Source of the DNA: Photobacterium leiognathi
Lineage (GTDB): Bacteria; Pseudomonadota; Gammaproteobacteria; Enterobacterales; Vibrionaceae
NCBI RefSeq assembly: GCF_030685535.1
Contig: NZ_CP131599.1
Location: 434,001-498,000 of the forward strand
DNA length: 64,000 nucleotides
Reading direction: 5' to 3'
Shown here: positions 53,427 to 62,989 of the stretch, one piece after another
Layout: each line of letters starts with the position of its first letter
How positions within the stretch are numbered: the first letter of the stretch is position 1
Made by a program: the position numbers and the translations under genes
Notes under the pieces: model-generated
What the model was told of the DNA's origin: nothing
The model's input: the letters and a program-made list of their open reading frames with translations, nothing else
The model's database searches: none

Positions 53427-53482
53427 ATCGCCCCTCATTATTTTTTGCATATATAGCAAACGATGTGAGGGGCGATGTTTTT
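53427..53482 (+). terminator. Bidirectional terminator
   Basis: 11-bp stem ATCGCCCCTCA/TGAGGGGCGAT with a long AT loop, then six T. Overlaps the plsC stop. Confidence 0.75.
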
Positions 53483-54246
53483 TAAGCTTCGTTCTGATGG
53501 CTGTTATCCATATCAACAGCACTTTTACGTTCTGCCAGCTCGTTATCTAATTGAGCGATTTTATCAGCCATTAATTGATGGCATTGTTCAGCCAATTCTC
53601 TTGCTTGTGTCGCTTTCAATCCTGTTGTTTGAATTGGTGGCAGCATTTCAGCAATAACAGTTCCGTTATCCCATTTGTTTAAATCAATTTTATTGTGTGT
53701 TGTGCTGATAACAACGGGAATAATAGGCACACCAGCTTCAATCGCCATTCTAAAAGCTCCTGTCTTAAACGGCAGTAATCCACGCCCTTTACTTCGTGTG
53801 CCTTCAGGATAAACCCACACAGATAAGTCACGGCTATGAATAGCATCCGCGACTTGTTGAATGGTATTACGGGCTTTAGATTTGTTTTCTCTATCAATCA
53901 GAATATTACCAGTGATCCAATAGAGTTGACCAAAGAAAGGGAGCGAAACCAGACTCTTTTTACCTAAAGAAACGGTTCTCGGACGCAGCATACCGGGCGT
54001 AGTAACGAAATCGAAAACACTCTGGTGATTGGATATATAAACAGCGTTAGGAATGTCCTGACTATTGTCTAAACCGCGCTGTTCTATCTTAACACCTGTA
54101 ATTTTTTGCAGTTGGTTAAACCAGCGACAAAAAGTATATACATGTTTAGGTGCACGAGGTCGATTTATGAGGCAATAGATAAGTGCGCAAAGGGTAGTAA
54201 TGATAATAAATAGTGTGGCAATTAAAATCCGTATAAAAGACAGCAC
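53482..54246 (-). CDS. plsC: 1-acylglycerol-3-phosphate acyltransferase
   Basis: 254 residues. N-terminal membrane helix (~5-27), catalytic NHQSVFD (His 74, Asp 79), the substrate motif YPEGTRSKGRG (from ~146) and the VPIIPVV strand near residue 173. It transfers the second acyl chain in phosphatidic acid synthesis. Vibrionaceae usually have more than one PlsC, so this may not be the sole copy. The last codons overlap the terminator. Confidence 0.92.
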   Translation of the reverse strand: MLSFIRILIATLFIIITTLCALIYCLINRPRAPKHVYTFCRWFNQLQKITGVKIEQRGLDNSQDIPNAVYISNHQSVFDFVTTPGMLRPRTVSLGKKSLVSLPFFGQLYWITGNILIDRENKSKARNTIQQVADAIHSRDLSVWVYPEGTRSKGRGLLPFKTGAFRMAIEAGVPIIPVVISTTHNKIDLNKWDNGTVIAEMLPPIQTTGLKATQARELAEQCHQLMADKIAQLDNELAERKSAVDMDNSHQNEA

Positions 54247-54348
54247 ATAAACTCCTTATGCTATTTACTTGAACTAACAACAGGTTAGCGCAAACTTAGC
54301 TCAAATGCTAATTGTAACAGTATTGTAATTGTATTAAGCGATTAAAGT

Positions 54349-54616
54349 TATACCCAAGCAACCTCAAGATGCAGTGTTCAGCGAGACGACCTTAGTTCTC
54401 AGGCGCGGCAACGATTCGGAGATATAGTGGTTCTACATTGAGAATTGTTAACAAAGTCTGAGAGCTAAGGACGCTCGCCCTTTGGGAGCGTGTCACTGAG
54501 CCGACTTCTTGCGTCAGACAACTTGGAAAGAGCTCGCTATTCCGCTTCGTTGTCTTCCTTGAATTCAACTCAGTGACTTCGCTCTGAATCAGGCATCTTG
54601 AAGTCGCTTGGGTATA
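54349..54616. repeat. 268-bp MITE-like palindromic repeat
   Basis: The ends are inverted copies beginning TATACCCAAGC, matching over about 24 bases with two mismatches. Inside are further inverted segments (CACTGAG and its complement, GAGCG/CGCTC). No coding potential. Elements with TATACCCAAGC-type ends are familiar in Vibrio and Photobacterium intergenic DNA. No clear target duplication could be defined. Confidence 0.75.
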
Positions 54617-54840
54617 TTTATAAGTAATTAATATCTATAAAAAATACATAAAATATGATGTGGGATGCATATTGTTAACAGATCTAACAATTACATTTTC
54701 AGCTTTGATCGTGAAGAAAATCGCAGATGTATTTATAGATAAGTAAATTACTGGATCTTGAAAAGAAATCACGTAAGAATCACTCGCAGATAACGTTATG
54801 TTGATTTAGTAACGGTATCTCTTCTGTTGTATGGAATTTC

Positions 54841-54870
54841 AGGCTTGCGTTTATCGTAAGCCTTTTTTTT
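54841..54870 (+). terminator. Orphan terminator, possible end of a small RNA
   Basis: Stem AGGCTTGCG/CGTAAGCCT-type (54841-54849 with 54855-54863), then eight T on the plus strand. No plus-strand gene ends upstream: the nearest plus gene is DUF2750, over 1.4 kb away behind its own terminator. A ~100-200 nt Hfq-type sRNA between 54640 and 54870 would explain it. Confidence 0.55.
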
Positions 54871-54874
54871 AAGC

Positions 54875-55357
54875 TTAGTTGGGTAATAGTTTTACCATAT
54901 TATATCGCTCAAATTCTATTCCATTTCTTACTGCGATTTCTGTATCTATTAATTCGAAACCGAGTTGTTTAAATAAAGGCTTTGATAATTTGCTAGCCGT
55001 TACGCTAATCGTGGTTTGATGAGTTTTTATCGCTATTTGTTCCAACTGTTGATATATCGCTCTTCCAATTCCTTGACGTGATACTTGAGGTGATACGTAC
55101 AGTAGCGAAACATAATTATGAGGATGCAACTGACCAAACCCAATAGCATGATTATGAGCATCAATAGCAATAATGACGTCGCCTTGTTGAAGTAATTCAG
55201 CAAATGCTTCGGGATGTTGTTGCGGATAATTTGCCCACATTTCAATTTGTGCTGAGTTATAGAAGCGGGGCGCAAGTTGAATGATAGACTGGCTGTAAAT
55301 TTCAGCGAGTTGTTTTTTAAATGTATCGTTGTAATTAATGAATGTAATTGGGCGCAT
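54875..55357 (-). CDS. GNAT-family N-acetyltransferase
   Basis: 160 residues with the GNAT acetyl-CoA motif VSPQVSRQGIGRAIYQQLEQ (Q/RxxGxG/A) and a C-terminal strand LFKQLGFELID. The N-terminal IYSQSIIQLAPRFYNSAQIEMWAN resembles small-molecule acetyltransferases of the YafP/PhnO-like type. The substrate is unknown. Confidence 0.85.
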   Translation of the reverse strand: MRPITFINYNDTFKKQLAEIYSQSIIQLAPRFYNSAQIEMWANYPQQHPEAFAELLQQGDVIIAIDAHNHAIGFGQLHPHNYVSLLYVSPQVSRQGIGRAIYQQLEQIAIKTHQTTISVTASKLSKPLFKQLGFELIDTEIAVRNGIEFERYNMVKLLPN

Positions 55358-55528
55358 AGGATTTTAATATATTTCTGATATTTGAGATTAAAATTTAAAA
55401 TATTGTGAACTGTATTGTCGGCTGGACGTCAAATTTATTATGATAATGTGCACTTCGTCCCTATTATTGGTATTATTTTAGGACATAATTAATTTAGTTA
55501 TATGAAATTTAGTGTTGCAGGGTAAATT

Positions 55529-56107
55529 TTGAAGAACGGATTTAAATACAATAAATATGCATTAGTCGCATTGGCTTTAATGTCAGTGGTTGGGTGTTCT
55601 TCGACTAACTCTGTAAATGATGAAACGGCATCGAATGCTAAATCTGCAGAAACAAAGTCTGTAGGTAAGGAAATAGCATTTACCAATAGCATGTTGAAAG
55701 ATGATATTCCTAAACAGTTAAAAAGGAATTCATCTATTGATACAGGTATGTTTGATGGCGTTTACCACACATGGAAGGGTACACCGTACCGCTTAGGCGG
55801 CACGACGAAGAAAGGGATTGATTGTTCAGCATTTGTACAAGTGGGTTATTCCAGTGTTTATCAAATGATGCTGCCACGTACAACGTTAGAGCTGGTGAAA
55901 AAAGGACGTAAAATTTCACGTAATAATGCTAAAGAAGGAGACTTAGTCTTTTTCCGAACGGGTCGTAATACACGTCACGTGGGCATTTATTTAGGAAATT
56001 CAGAATTCTTGCATGCTTCTCAATCAAGAGGGGTGATGATTTCACGATTAGATAATCCTTATTGGAAACGACACTTTTGGCAAATTCGACGAATGCCTAA
56101 ATCGTGA
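55529..56107 (+). CDS. NlpC/P60 lipoprotein, peptidoglycan endopeptidase
   Basis: 192 residues starting at TTG 55529 with AGGG upstream. A lipobox (SVVGC, Cys 23) makes it an outer-membrane or periplasmic lipoprotein. The C-terminal NlpC/P60 domain has the catalytic Cys 99 (GIDCSAFV), His 150 (RHVGIYLG) and third polar residue His 162. Such enzymes cut D-Glu-mDAP bonds as Spr/MepS does in E. coli. Complete, with its own terminator. Confidence 0.92.
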   Translation: MKNGFKYNKYALVALALMSVVGCSSTNSVNDETASNAKSAETKSVGKEIAFTNSMLKDDIPKQLKRNSSIDTGMFDGVYHTWKGTPYRLGGTTKKGIDCSAFVQVGYSSVYQMMLPRTTLELVKKGRKISRNNAKEGDLVFFRTGRNTRHVGIYLGNSEFLHASQSRGVMISRLDNPYWKRHFWQIRRMPKS

Positions 56108-56122
56108 GCTTAGAAATATAAA

Positions 56123-56153
56123 AAAGCCCAGCATAAAATTGCTGGGCTTTTTA
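56123..56153 (+). terminator. Bidirectional terminator
   Basis: Stem AAAGCCCAGC/GCTGGGCTTT (56123-56132 with 56141-56150) between convergent genes. Confidence 0.92.
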
Positions 56154-56165
56154 TTTGTGTAAAAT

Positions 56166-56690
56166 TTAAAGATATTTGGCTGCGGCTATTCTCGCTAATA
56201 ATCCCATAGGCGTTGTTACACCGGTAGTGGCATTAAATAGCTTGCCATTTTTTACAATCAAAATAGTGGGTGTAACGGTAATGCCTAATTCTTGGCTGAG
56301 TTGGCCGTTTGCGTCATTAATAACAGGGAATCGATAATCTTTGCTCCCCATATAAGCACGTAGCTTTCGGTCATCACCAGAGCGAATAGCAATGCTGGTT
56401 ACTTTTACATTTAAATCGTTTTGATACTGCTGTAGTAAATTAATCGAAGGACTAACAAAACGACAGCTAGGGCACCATGTTGCCCATAAATACAGCACAA
56501 CAGGTTGTTGATAACTACTGGTTAGCCAATCAATGTCATGTTGATTAATGGTTTTCTCTACTGATTGATGTTGTACCGAAACCTTTAGATCTTTATTACG
56601 CCAAAGATCAACAGCAATACTGATCACAGTAACAACAAGAATGATAACAATACTGCTTTTTAGCCGTCCTTGGCCTAACTTCCATGTCAT
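56166..56690 (-). CDS. scsD: ScsD-like membrane-anchored thioredoxin
   Basis: 174 residues. One membrane helix (~12-28) anchors a periplasmic thioredoxin/TlpA domain with the active site WCPSC (Cys 73 and 76) and a cis-Pro loop TVTPTILIV. Together with the upstream gene it forms the Scs (suppressor of copper sensitivity) system, which handles thiol redox under copper stress. It is 11 nt downstream of scsB. scsC is not present in between. Confidence 0.85.
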   Translation of the reverse strand: MTWKLGQGRLKSSIVIILVVTVISIAVDLWRNKDLKVSVQHQSVEKTINQHDIDWLTSSYQQPVVLYLWATWCPSCRFVSPSINLLQQYQNDLNVKVTSIAIRSGDDRKLRAYMGSKDYRFPVINDANGQLSQELGITVTPTILIVKNGKLFNATTGVTTPMGLLARIAAAKYL

Positions 56691-56701
56691 TTTCTATCCC
56701 T

Positions 56702-58808
56702 TTACTTTTTGCTTGCTTGTTGAATAGCGTTTAGCACTTCATCGTTGGTTAAGATCACTGGTAGTGGAATACCTTCTGGGGCATTCGGGCCATAGACAAT
56801 ATTGAATGGCACACCAAAGCGACCATGAGATTGTAAAAAGCCTGTCACGTAATCAGATGGCTTGGTCCAATCGCCACGCATTAGCTCAATGTTGTCAGCT
56901 GATAGGGCAGAGTACACTGGCTCTTGCAGTAATACGCCAACCTTGTTTGCTTTACAGGTAATACACCAATCAGCAGTGACATCAACAAAGACAGTTTTTC
57001 CTTGTGCGACTTGCTCGGCGATCTTATCTGTATTCAGAACGTCCCAGTGATGATCATCAGCTAATGGTTTAGCCCAGTGGCTGGTGGTTAGGCTGCCTAC
57101 AATTAAGCTACCTGCCACACCAAGCAGTAATACGGCGGTTGTAATAATGACACTTTTACGGCCTTTCTTACGACCAAGTTGCCATAAGATAAATAGCATA
57201 ATGGCAATACCAATTGCCCAAACTACAGCTGTATTAAAGAAACTGGTCATTAAGCTTAACAGCCACACACTGGTTGCCTAGCATCATTAAGCCAAATAGG
57301 GTCTTAACACGATCCATCCATAAACCTGGCTTGGGCAATATATTCGCAAGTTGAGGGAAAATGGCAATGAGCAGCCACGGTGCAGCCATACCAACAGCTA
57401 ATGCAGTGAAGATAGCAAACAAGGTGATGTAATTAGCCCCTAATGCAAACGCAACCGCAGTACCTAAAAATGGCGCACTACAAGGTGTTGCTAACAGTGT
57501 TGCAAACATCCCTTGGATAAAGTGACCTAAGTGTGAGTTATCACCTTTTGATGCCATCCATGTATTGGCATTGCTTGAAAGTCGAATTTCAAATAACCCC
57601 AACATATTGGCACCAAATAGCACGGTGATAGCGATCATAATGCCAATAAACCAAGGGCTTTGGAATTGAATACCCCAGCCAAGTGCTTGTCCTGAGAACT
57701 TCATCAGTGCTAAGAAGCCTGCAAGTAGCCAGAATGAAGTTAGAATACCTGCCGCAGAGGCAATGAATTGGGTGCGAATTTGACGCTTCTCCAATCCTTT
57801 AGCAGAAATAACGCTGCTTAGTTTCATACCCAGCACTGGCAGTACACAAGGCATGATATTAAGAATTAAGCCACCTAATAGCGCAAAACCAATGATTTCC
57901 AACAGATTGTTATTGGTGTTTGGAATGATCACTGGCTCATCTGTTGCGGTTGCTTTCATCTCAACAGCTAAATCATTATCACCAATGGTAACTTGTAGTG
58001 GTTCGCCAACAAGTTTAGGGGTGCCAAACCAACTGGTTACAGGGACTGTTGCGTAGAGGGTTTGATCTTTAATTGTCACTTTAGGCGCAAGGAAAGAGCT
58101 ATCTTTAACTGCTTTTGAATGTCCATCAATCAGTACATCCGGTTTTGTCCAACCCGCTTTGTTGGTCGCAACAACAGTGACGATTTTTTTGTTCTGATCG
58201 TAAGAGACTTTGTCTAGCGTAACAGCTGGTGATGACTTAGGAACATGGCTATAGCCCTTGTTATATAAGAACATCGCATCAGTTGATGTGGTTAGCTTGG
58301 TCGGATTAAAGTCTAATGCTAATTCATAGTCAGTCAGGACACAGATGCTAGTACAAGAAGACATGGTTAGCTTACCTGCAAGAAACACAGGTTTGTTCAT
58401 GTCTTTAACATGAATAGACAGCGGGAAGATAACATCATGCTTATAGCCTAAGGTTTCTACCCCTAGGAATTCATAACGCTTTGGCATCGGCCATTGCCAA
58501 TCAACACTTTCAACGTTACTCGACATATCCCAATTAACAGACGGGGCAACGCCACCTTCACCTGGTGATCGCCAATAGGTTTTCCAGTCTTTATCAAGTT
58601 TGACTTCTAATAAGCCTTGGACCGTATGGTTAGCGAGATCTTTCTCACCTGTTAGTACCAAGCGTACTTGCACAGGTGGATGCTGGGGATTGGTTACCCA
58701 ACCTGTCGTGATCTCCGGTGAGGCATAGGAAAGTGGGGTGAAAAAGATACTTAGCAGCGCACCGAATATGGCATAGATGAAATAAGTATTCAGATATAGT
58801 TTTTTCAA
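56702..58808 (-). pseudogene. scsB: ScsB/DsbD-like thiol-disulfide transporter, frameshifted
   Basis: The start is TTG 58808 with GGAG seven bases upstream, giving a signal peptide ending SYAS. An N-terminal immunoglobulin-like DsbD-alpha region is followed by eight membrane helices with MPCVLPVLG and TPCSAPFLG (redox Cys), then a C-terminal thioredoxin domain with WCITC. At 57277-57278 there is one C too many on the plus strand (CTAGGCAACC where CTAGCAACC restores TLFGLMMLATSVWLL). The first frame ends at 57234 as a 524-residue protein; the last membrane helix and the thioredoxin domain are in another frame, 56702-57268. Corrected, the protein is ~701 residues. The frameshift would abolish electron delivery, if real. 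Confidence 0.85.
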
Positions 58809-59034
58809 TCTTGAACTCCGTGTTAACAATGCGCAGAAACATTGCAATGTTATCAAACGTGGGTGTAACGATATTAGTGTTATGACTAAATAGACCCGCT
58901 AGAGAGAAGATCTATTTCATTGAATTACAAACTTTTATCACAGTAGTAACAGACATTACTTTGTATTTTTAGTTCGTTTGTCTAAACCTAATATGGCGAT
59001 ATTAATCACTATTGTAGGTTCATAGTAATAGCTA

Positions 59035-59577
59035 TTAGGATGTGAACCAATTTTTTAATTTTGTAACGAGGCTTTGCTGGGAGGATTTTTTCCCTAAATA
59101 GTAAGCCTGCATTAAGCGTTGACGTAGTAGCTCCGCTTGAGGATCTGCATTTTTCATTGTTGCCGAAGTTGTAAATAATTGCTGACAAATCGTTTCGGCT
59201 TGCTCGTTAGCGTAGCTATAGTCAATCTGGCTTGCACCTTGTACAAGTAACCACAACAGAGAAACAATGGTGTATTGTTCGCTCTCTTGATGTTGGAATT
59301 TTGAAGCATGATCTGCGCCAACAGTGTTCTCAAAGACAGACTGCATCTGGTGATAAGCTTGCTGCTGTGTATGCCATTGTTGTGACAACAGTTGGTGTTG
59401 TTGTGTCATTAAGCCTAACAGTAAATCGAGAGGTGCACGATCAGGGCGTTGTTGGCAAATATCGAGAAAACGAGGCGTAAAACTAGAGATAAATTGGTTG
59501 ATAAGCACTTGATCTTCTGATGATAAATCAAGCTTCTCTATGCCGAGTGAAAAAAATAGTGATTTGAGATCTGTCAT
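59035..59577 (-). CDS. Uncharacterised Gln-rich helical protein
   Basis: 180 residues from ATG 59577 (ten more if read from 59607). Mostly alpha-helical, Gln/Leu-rich, with no signal peptide or membrane helix and a basic end. No family recognised. It is divergent from the glutathione peroxidase gene by about 75 bp. Confidence 0.6.
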   Translation of the reverse strand: MTDLKSLFFSLGIEKLDLSSEDQVLINQFISSFTPRFLDICQQRPDRAPLDLLLGLMTQQHQLLSQQWHTQQQAYHQMQSVFENTVGADHASKFQHQESEQYTIVSLLWLLVQGASQIDYSYANEQAETICQQLFTTSATMKNADPQAELLRQRLMQAYYLGKKSSQQSLVTKLKNWFTS

Positions 59578-59653
59578 GGCATTAATATCGTACTGAAATG
59601 GTCGCACAGAATAACATGGACACCTAGCGAGTAATAATAAATAGGAAATGAGA

Positions 59654-60133
59654 ATGACTAAAATTTACGATTTTGAAGTGAAAAACATCACAGGGGATAT
59701 GCTTTCGCTTGAAAAGTACCAAGGTAAAGTGCTTTTGATTGTGAATACGGCTAGTGAATGTGGATTTACCCCACAATATGAAACATTACAGGCGCTGTTT
59801 GATAAGTATAAAGAGCAGGGGTTAGTGATCCTTGGTTTTCCATGTAACCAATTTGGTGGGCAAGAGCCGGGCACTGAAGCGGAAATAGCACAAAGTTGTT
59901 TAGTTAATTATGGTGTTACTTTCCCGATGTTCAGTAAAGTGGATGTAAAAGGTGCACAGGCAGATCCGCTATTTACTTATTTAGTCAAAGCGTTGCCTGG
60001 TGTGTTAGGAGCAAATATTAAATGGAATTTTACTAAGTTTTTAATTGCACCGGACGGTACGCCTGTTAAACGTTATGCGCCGACGACTAAACCGTTGGAT
60101 ATTGAGGTGGATATTGTCAAATTACTAGCATGA
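59654..60133 (+). CDS. Glutathione peroxidase family protein (BtuE-like)
   Basis: 159 residues from ATG 59654, placed because AGGA lies seven bases before it; an ATG two codons earlier is possible. The active site is [12 protein letters not shown], with Cys 36 in place of selenocysteine. [10 protein letters not shown] and WNFTKFLI complete the catalytic tetrad. It reduces hydroperoxides using thioredoxin or glutathione. Its stop codon directly abuts that of the convergent CHAD gene. Confidence 0.93.
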   Translation: MTKIYDFEVKNITGDMLSLEKYQGKVLLIVNTASECGFTPQYETLQALFDKYKEQGLVILGFPCNQFGGQEPGTEAEIAQSCLVNYGVTFPMFSKVDVKGAQADPLFTYLVKALPGVLGANIKWNFTKFLIAPDGTPVKRYAPTTKPLDIEVDIVKLLA

Positions 60134-61063
60134 TCATGTCTTCGCAGTGGTTTGAGAAAATTGGATAATTTCTATAATTAACTGCTGCTTATTATTCGCG
60201 TGTTGCTCCCTCATTTTATGAAGGAGCAAATTGATTGCTTTTGCCCGCCGTCCTGCTTTTTTATATTGCTCCAAATAGTGATTGAGAAAATCAATTTGTA
60301 CTGCGCTATCGTTAAAATCCCCTAATTTGGATTGCATTGACTTCATGGTTTTAGCGGTGATAGTCAACGTCAGTTGTTCGGAAACAGATGAATAAAGTTC
60401 TAAACCATAACGAAGCTTCTTACATTTAATTCTTAAGGCATGAAGTTGGTTATCTTCTGTTTCTGTATTGATCGTTGCTGTGAGTTTTAAAACCTTTTTG
60501 CTGAGCTGCGTTAAAAGCCTATTAATGCTTGTTATGTTTGATGAGGTTGTTTGATTGTCTACAGCTAATAAATGTTTTAGTTGGAAGGCAATTTCACCGT
60601 GGGCTGCTTTATATTCATCACTCTTAAGCCAATGTTTATTTTTTTTATAGGTTTTCTGGCGTTGGTGCTGCAAATCATCGAAAAACCGTGCCAGCCCTAA
60701 ATGATGTTTATGTTCAATCAAGCTGAAGTAATGCTCCATCTGCATTAGATAGACATCAAGATCTCGCTGTAGGTTAGTGAGTTGCATGAGATTTTTGATG
60801 GCAAGATTAAGCAGTTCAACTTGTGTTGGATTAAACAGTGAATGGTGCAGGGTTAAAATGGCTCGGATACGGCGTAATGTAACGCGGTATTGATGAAGAA
60901 ATTCAGGATCATCGTCTTTAATAATGCCTTTTTCATATTGAGTACAAAAGGCGAATTCTTTTTTAAGGTAGCGACGAATGTCTGTAGCTAGCGGTAATTT
61001 TGAATCAATAGGATAAACATAGGACGTTTTTCGAGGAAGCTCAAAAGTGTCTCGTTTATGCAT
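60134..61063 (-). CDS. CHAD-domain protein
   Basis: 309 residues. The conserved histidine helical domain shows EFLHQYRVTLRRIRAILTLH near the N-terminus and HALRIKCKKLRYGLELYSS in the second half, with many Lys/His. CHAD domains bind polyphosphate. I prefer ATG 61063, with GGGTAGGATT upstream, over a TTG four codons earlier. No CYTH triphosphatase domain is fused, unlike many relatives. Confidence 0.87.
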   Translation of the reverse strand: MHKRDTFELPRKTSYVYPIDSKLPLATDIRRYLKKEFAFCTQYEKGIIKDDDPEFLHQYRVTLRRIRAILTLHHSLFNPTQVELLNLAIKNLMQLTNLQRDLDVYLMQMEHYFSLIEHKHHLGLARFFDDLQHQRQKTYKKNKHWLKSDEYKAAHGEIAFQLKHLLAVDNQTTSSNITSINRLLTQLSKKVLKLTATINTETEDNQLHALRIKCKKLRYGLELYSSVSEQLTLTITAKTMKSMQSKLGDFNDSAVQIDFLNHYLEQYKKAGRRAKAINLLLHKMREQHANNKQQLIIEIIQFSQTTAKT

Positions 61064-61287
61064 AATCCTACCCAAGTAATAAAAAGCACTATAAGGATTA
61101 AATATAGTTCACGGCTACGCTTTCTGCTTGAATCATAACGGTAAATACAAGCTGTAAAATCAATGGCAATAAGATGTTACAGCAATAAATTAATTAATAT
61201 TCAATTTGCTAATGTGAAACTTACCACTGCAAACCACTCCCTGCTAAACGTTAAAAGAGTTATCGATATCTTTAACAGGAGACTGCA

Positions 61288-62358
61288 ATGACTGAACTAT
61301 GGAATCCTTTAGGTACAGATGGTTTTGAGTTTGTTGAATACACTGCGCCATCAGCGGAGGGCATTGAACTGTTAAAGCAATTATTCTCAAAAATGGGTTT
61401 TGCAGAAATTGCTAAACATAAGCACAAAGCGGTTTGGTTATATCGGCAAGGTGATATCAGCTTTATTGTTAATGGTGATCATTCATCACAAGCGGATCAA
61501 TTTGCTAAAGCGCATGGTACAAGCGTTAATGCGATGGCATTTCGTGTTAAAGATGTCGATAAAGCGTTAGCTTATGCAGTTAAACAAGGTGCTATTATTC
61601 ATCCTACACAGGCAGGTCCCATGGAGTTGAATATTCCTGCAATAGAAGGAATAGGCGGAGCCTTGTTATATTTGGTTGATCGTTATGGTGAACATGACAT
61701 TTATGAAGTGGATTTTGACTACTATCACGACTATCAACAACGGTTAATGAAAGCTGATAAGGGATTGAAAAATATCGATCATCTTACTCATAACGTTCAA
61801 ATGGGTAACATGAATAAATGGTCTGATTTCTACACTAGAATTGCCAATTTTCGCCAAGTTAAATATTTTGATATCAAAGGTCAGCTAACTGGTTTAAAAT
61901 CTCGCGCAATGACATCCCCATGCGGCAAGATTCGTATTCCTATCAATGAATCTAGTGACGAATACTCACAAATTGCCGAATACCTAAAACAATATAAAGG
62001 CGAAGGCATTCAACATATTGCTTTAAGCTCTGATGATATTGCTACCACGGTAGCGAAATTGCGTGAGTCGGAAGTGATTTTTATGGATACGCCTGATACT
62101 TATTATGAGTTAATAAGTAAAAGGATTGACCGTCACGATGAAAATGTTGCTATGTTACAGCATCACAAAATACTGATAGATAGTGATGAAGATGGTATTT
62201 TGTTGCAAATTTTTACCGAGACCGTGATCGGACCTGTGTTTTTTGAGATTATTCAGCGTAAAGGAAATGAGGGTTTTGGTGAGGGTAATTTTCAAGCCTT
62301 GTTTGAATCAATTGAACTCGATCAAATTCGTCGTGGTGTGTTAAATGCTAAAGCTTAA
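61288..62358 (+). CDS. hpd: 4-hydroxyphenylpyruvate dioxygenase
   Basis: 356 residues, two vicinal-oxygen-chelate domains. Iron ligands sit in DHLTHNV (~164), IQHIALSSDD (~242) and FFEIIQRKGNEGFGEGNFQA (Glu ~320). It converts 4-hydroxyphenylpyruvate to homogentisate in tyrosine breakdown; the homogentisate can form pyomelanin. The family includes legiolysin/VllY. CAGGAG precedes the ATG. No hmgA or other pathway gene is adjacent. Confidence 0.95.
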   Translation: MTELWNPLGTDGFEFVEYTAPSAEGIELLKQLFSKMGFAEIAKHKHKAVWLYRQGDISFIVNGDHSSQADQFAKAHGTSVNAMAFRVKDVDKALAYAVKQGAIIHPTQAGPMELNIPAIEGIGGALLYLVDRYGEHDIYEVDFDYYHDYQQRLMKADKGLKNIDHLTHNVQMGNMNKWSDFYTRIANFRQVKYFDIKGQLTGLKSRAMTSPCGKIRIPINESSDEYSQIAEYLKQYKGEGIQHIALSSDDIATTVAKLRESEVIFMDTPDTYYELISKRIDRHDENVAMLQHHKILIDSDEDGILLQIFTETVIGPVFFEIIQRKGNEGFGEGNFQALFESIELDQIRRGVLNAKA

Positions 62359-62522
62359 TTAGGGACGATTTAAGCAACGTGTTTCTCTGTTCATAAATAT
62401 AAATTTGATATTTTGTCAATGTTAAATTTATGTCAGAGAGATGGTTAATGCTCGCTATACTGTAGTATTATCCTTATAAAGTATTGGATTTATTACTACT
62501 ACAGCAATAGTGGGTTTGTAAT

Positions 62523-62984
62523 ATGATTAATAAAGATACAATAGTGAACAAAAATAATAAATTTCTTGTTGGGTGGCGTGAAATCGCAGCTTTACCTGAC
62601 CTTGGTATCAGTGATATTCACGTAAAAGTTGATACTGGTGCACGTAGTTCATGTTTACATACGTTTAAGATTGAAGAATTTACTCGCGATGGCGAGGCAT
62701 GGGTTAAATTTTGGATTCACCCAATCCACAATAACACTGAAGTAGAACAAGTTTGTGAAGCGAAAATCGCAGACAAGCGTATTGTACGTAACTCAGGTGG
62801 TGACGAACAACTACGCTACTTTATTGTTTCTACAATTGATTTTAACGGTCAGCAATGGTAAATTGAAATTTCGTTAACAAGTCGTGATAACATGGCGTTC
62901 CGTATGCTACTTGGTCGTACGGCGATGCATGAGCGTATTATTGTTGACCCGGAAGCTTCTTATCTCATTAAAACTCAAGGCTAG
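62523..62984 (+). pseudogene. rimB: RimB-type ATP-dependent zinc protease interrupted by an in-frame TAA
   Basis: Matches the Zn_protease (PF05618) family usually encoded before rimK: VGWREIAALPDLGI, VKVDTGARSSCLHTF (DTGA active site) and, after the break, SRDNMAFRMLLGRTAM. At 62859-62861 a TAA follows GQQW; the frame then continues for 40 codons as IEISLTSRDN to a TAG. Replacing TAA by CAA would restore the family pattern, so a single nonsense change is likely. The truncated product (112 residues) lacks the MLLGRTAM core. It could also be an assembly error. Confidence 0.82.
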
Positions 62985-62989
62985 TTGTC

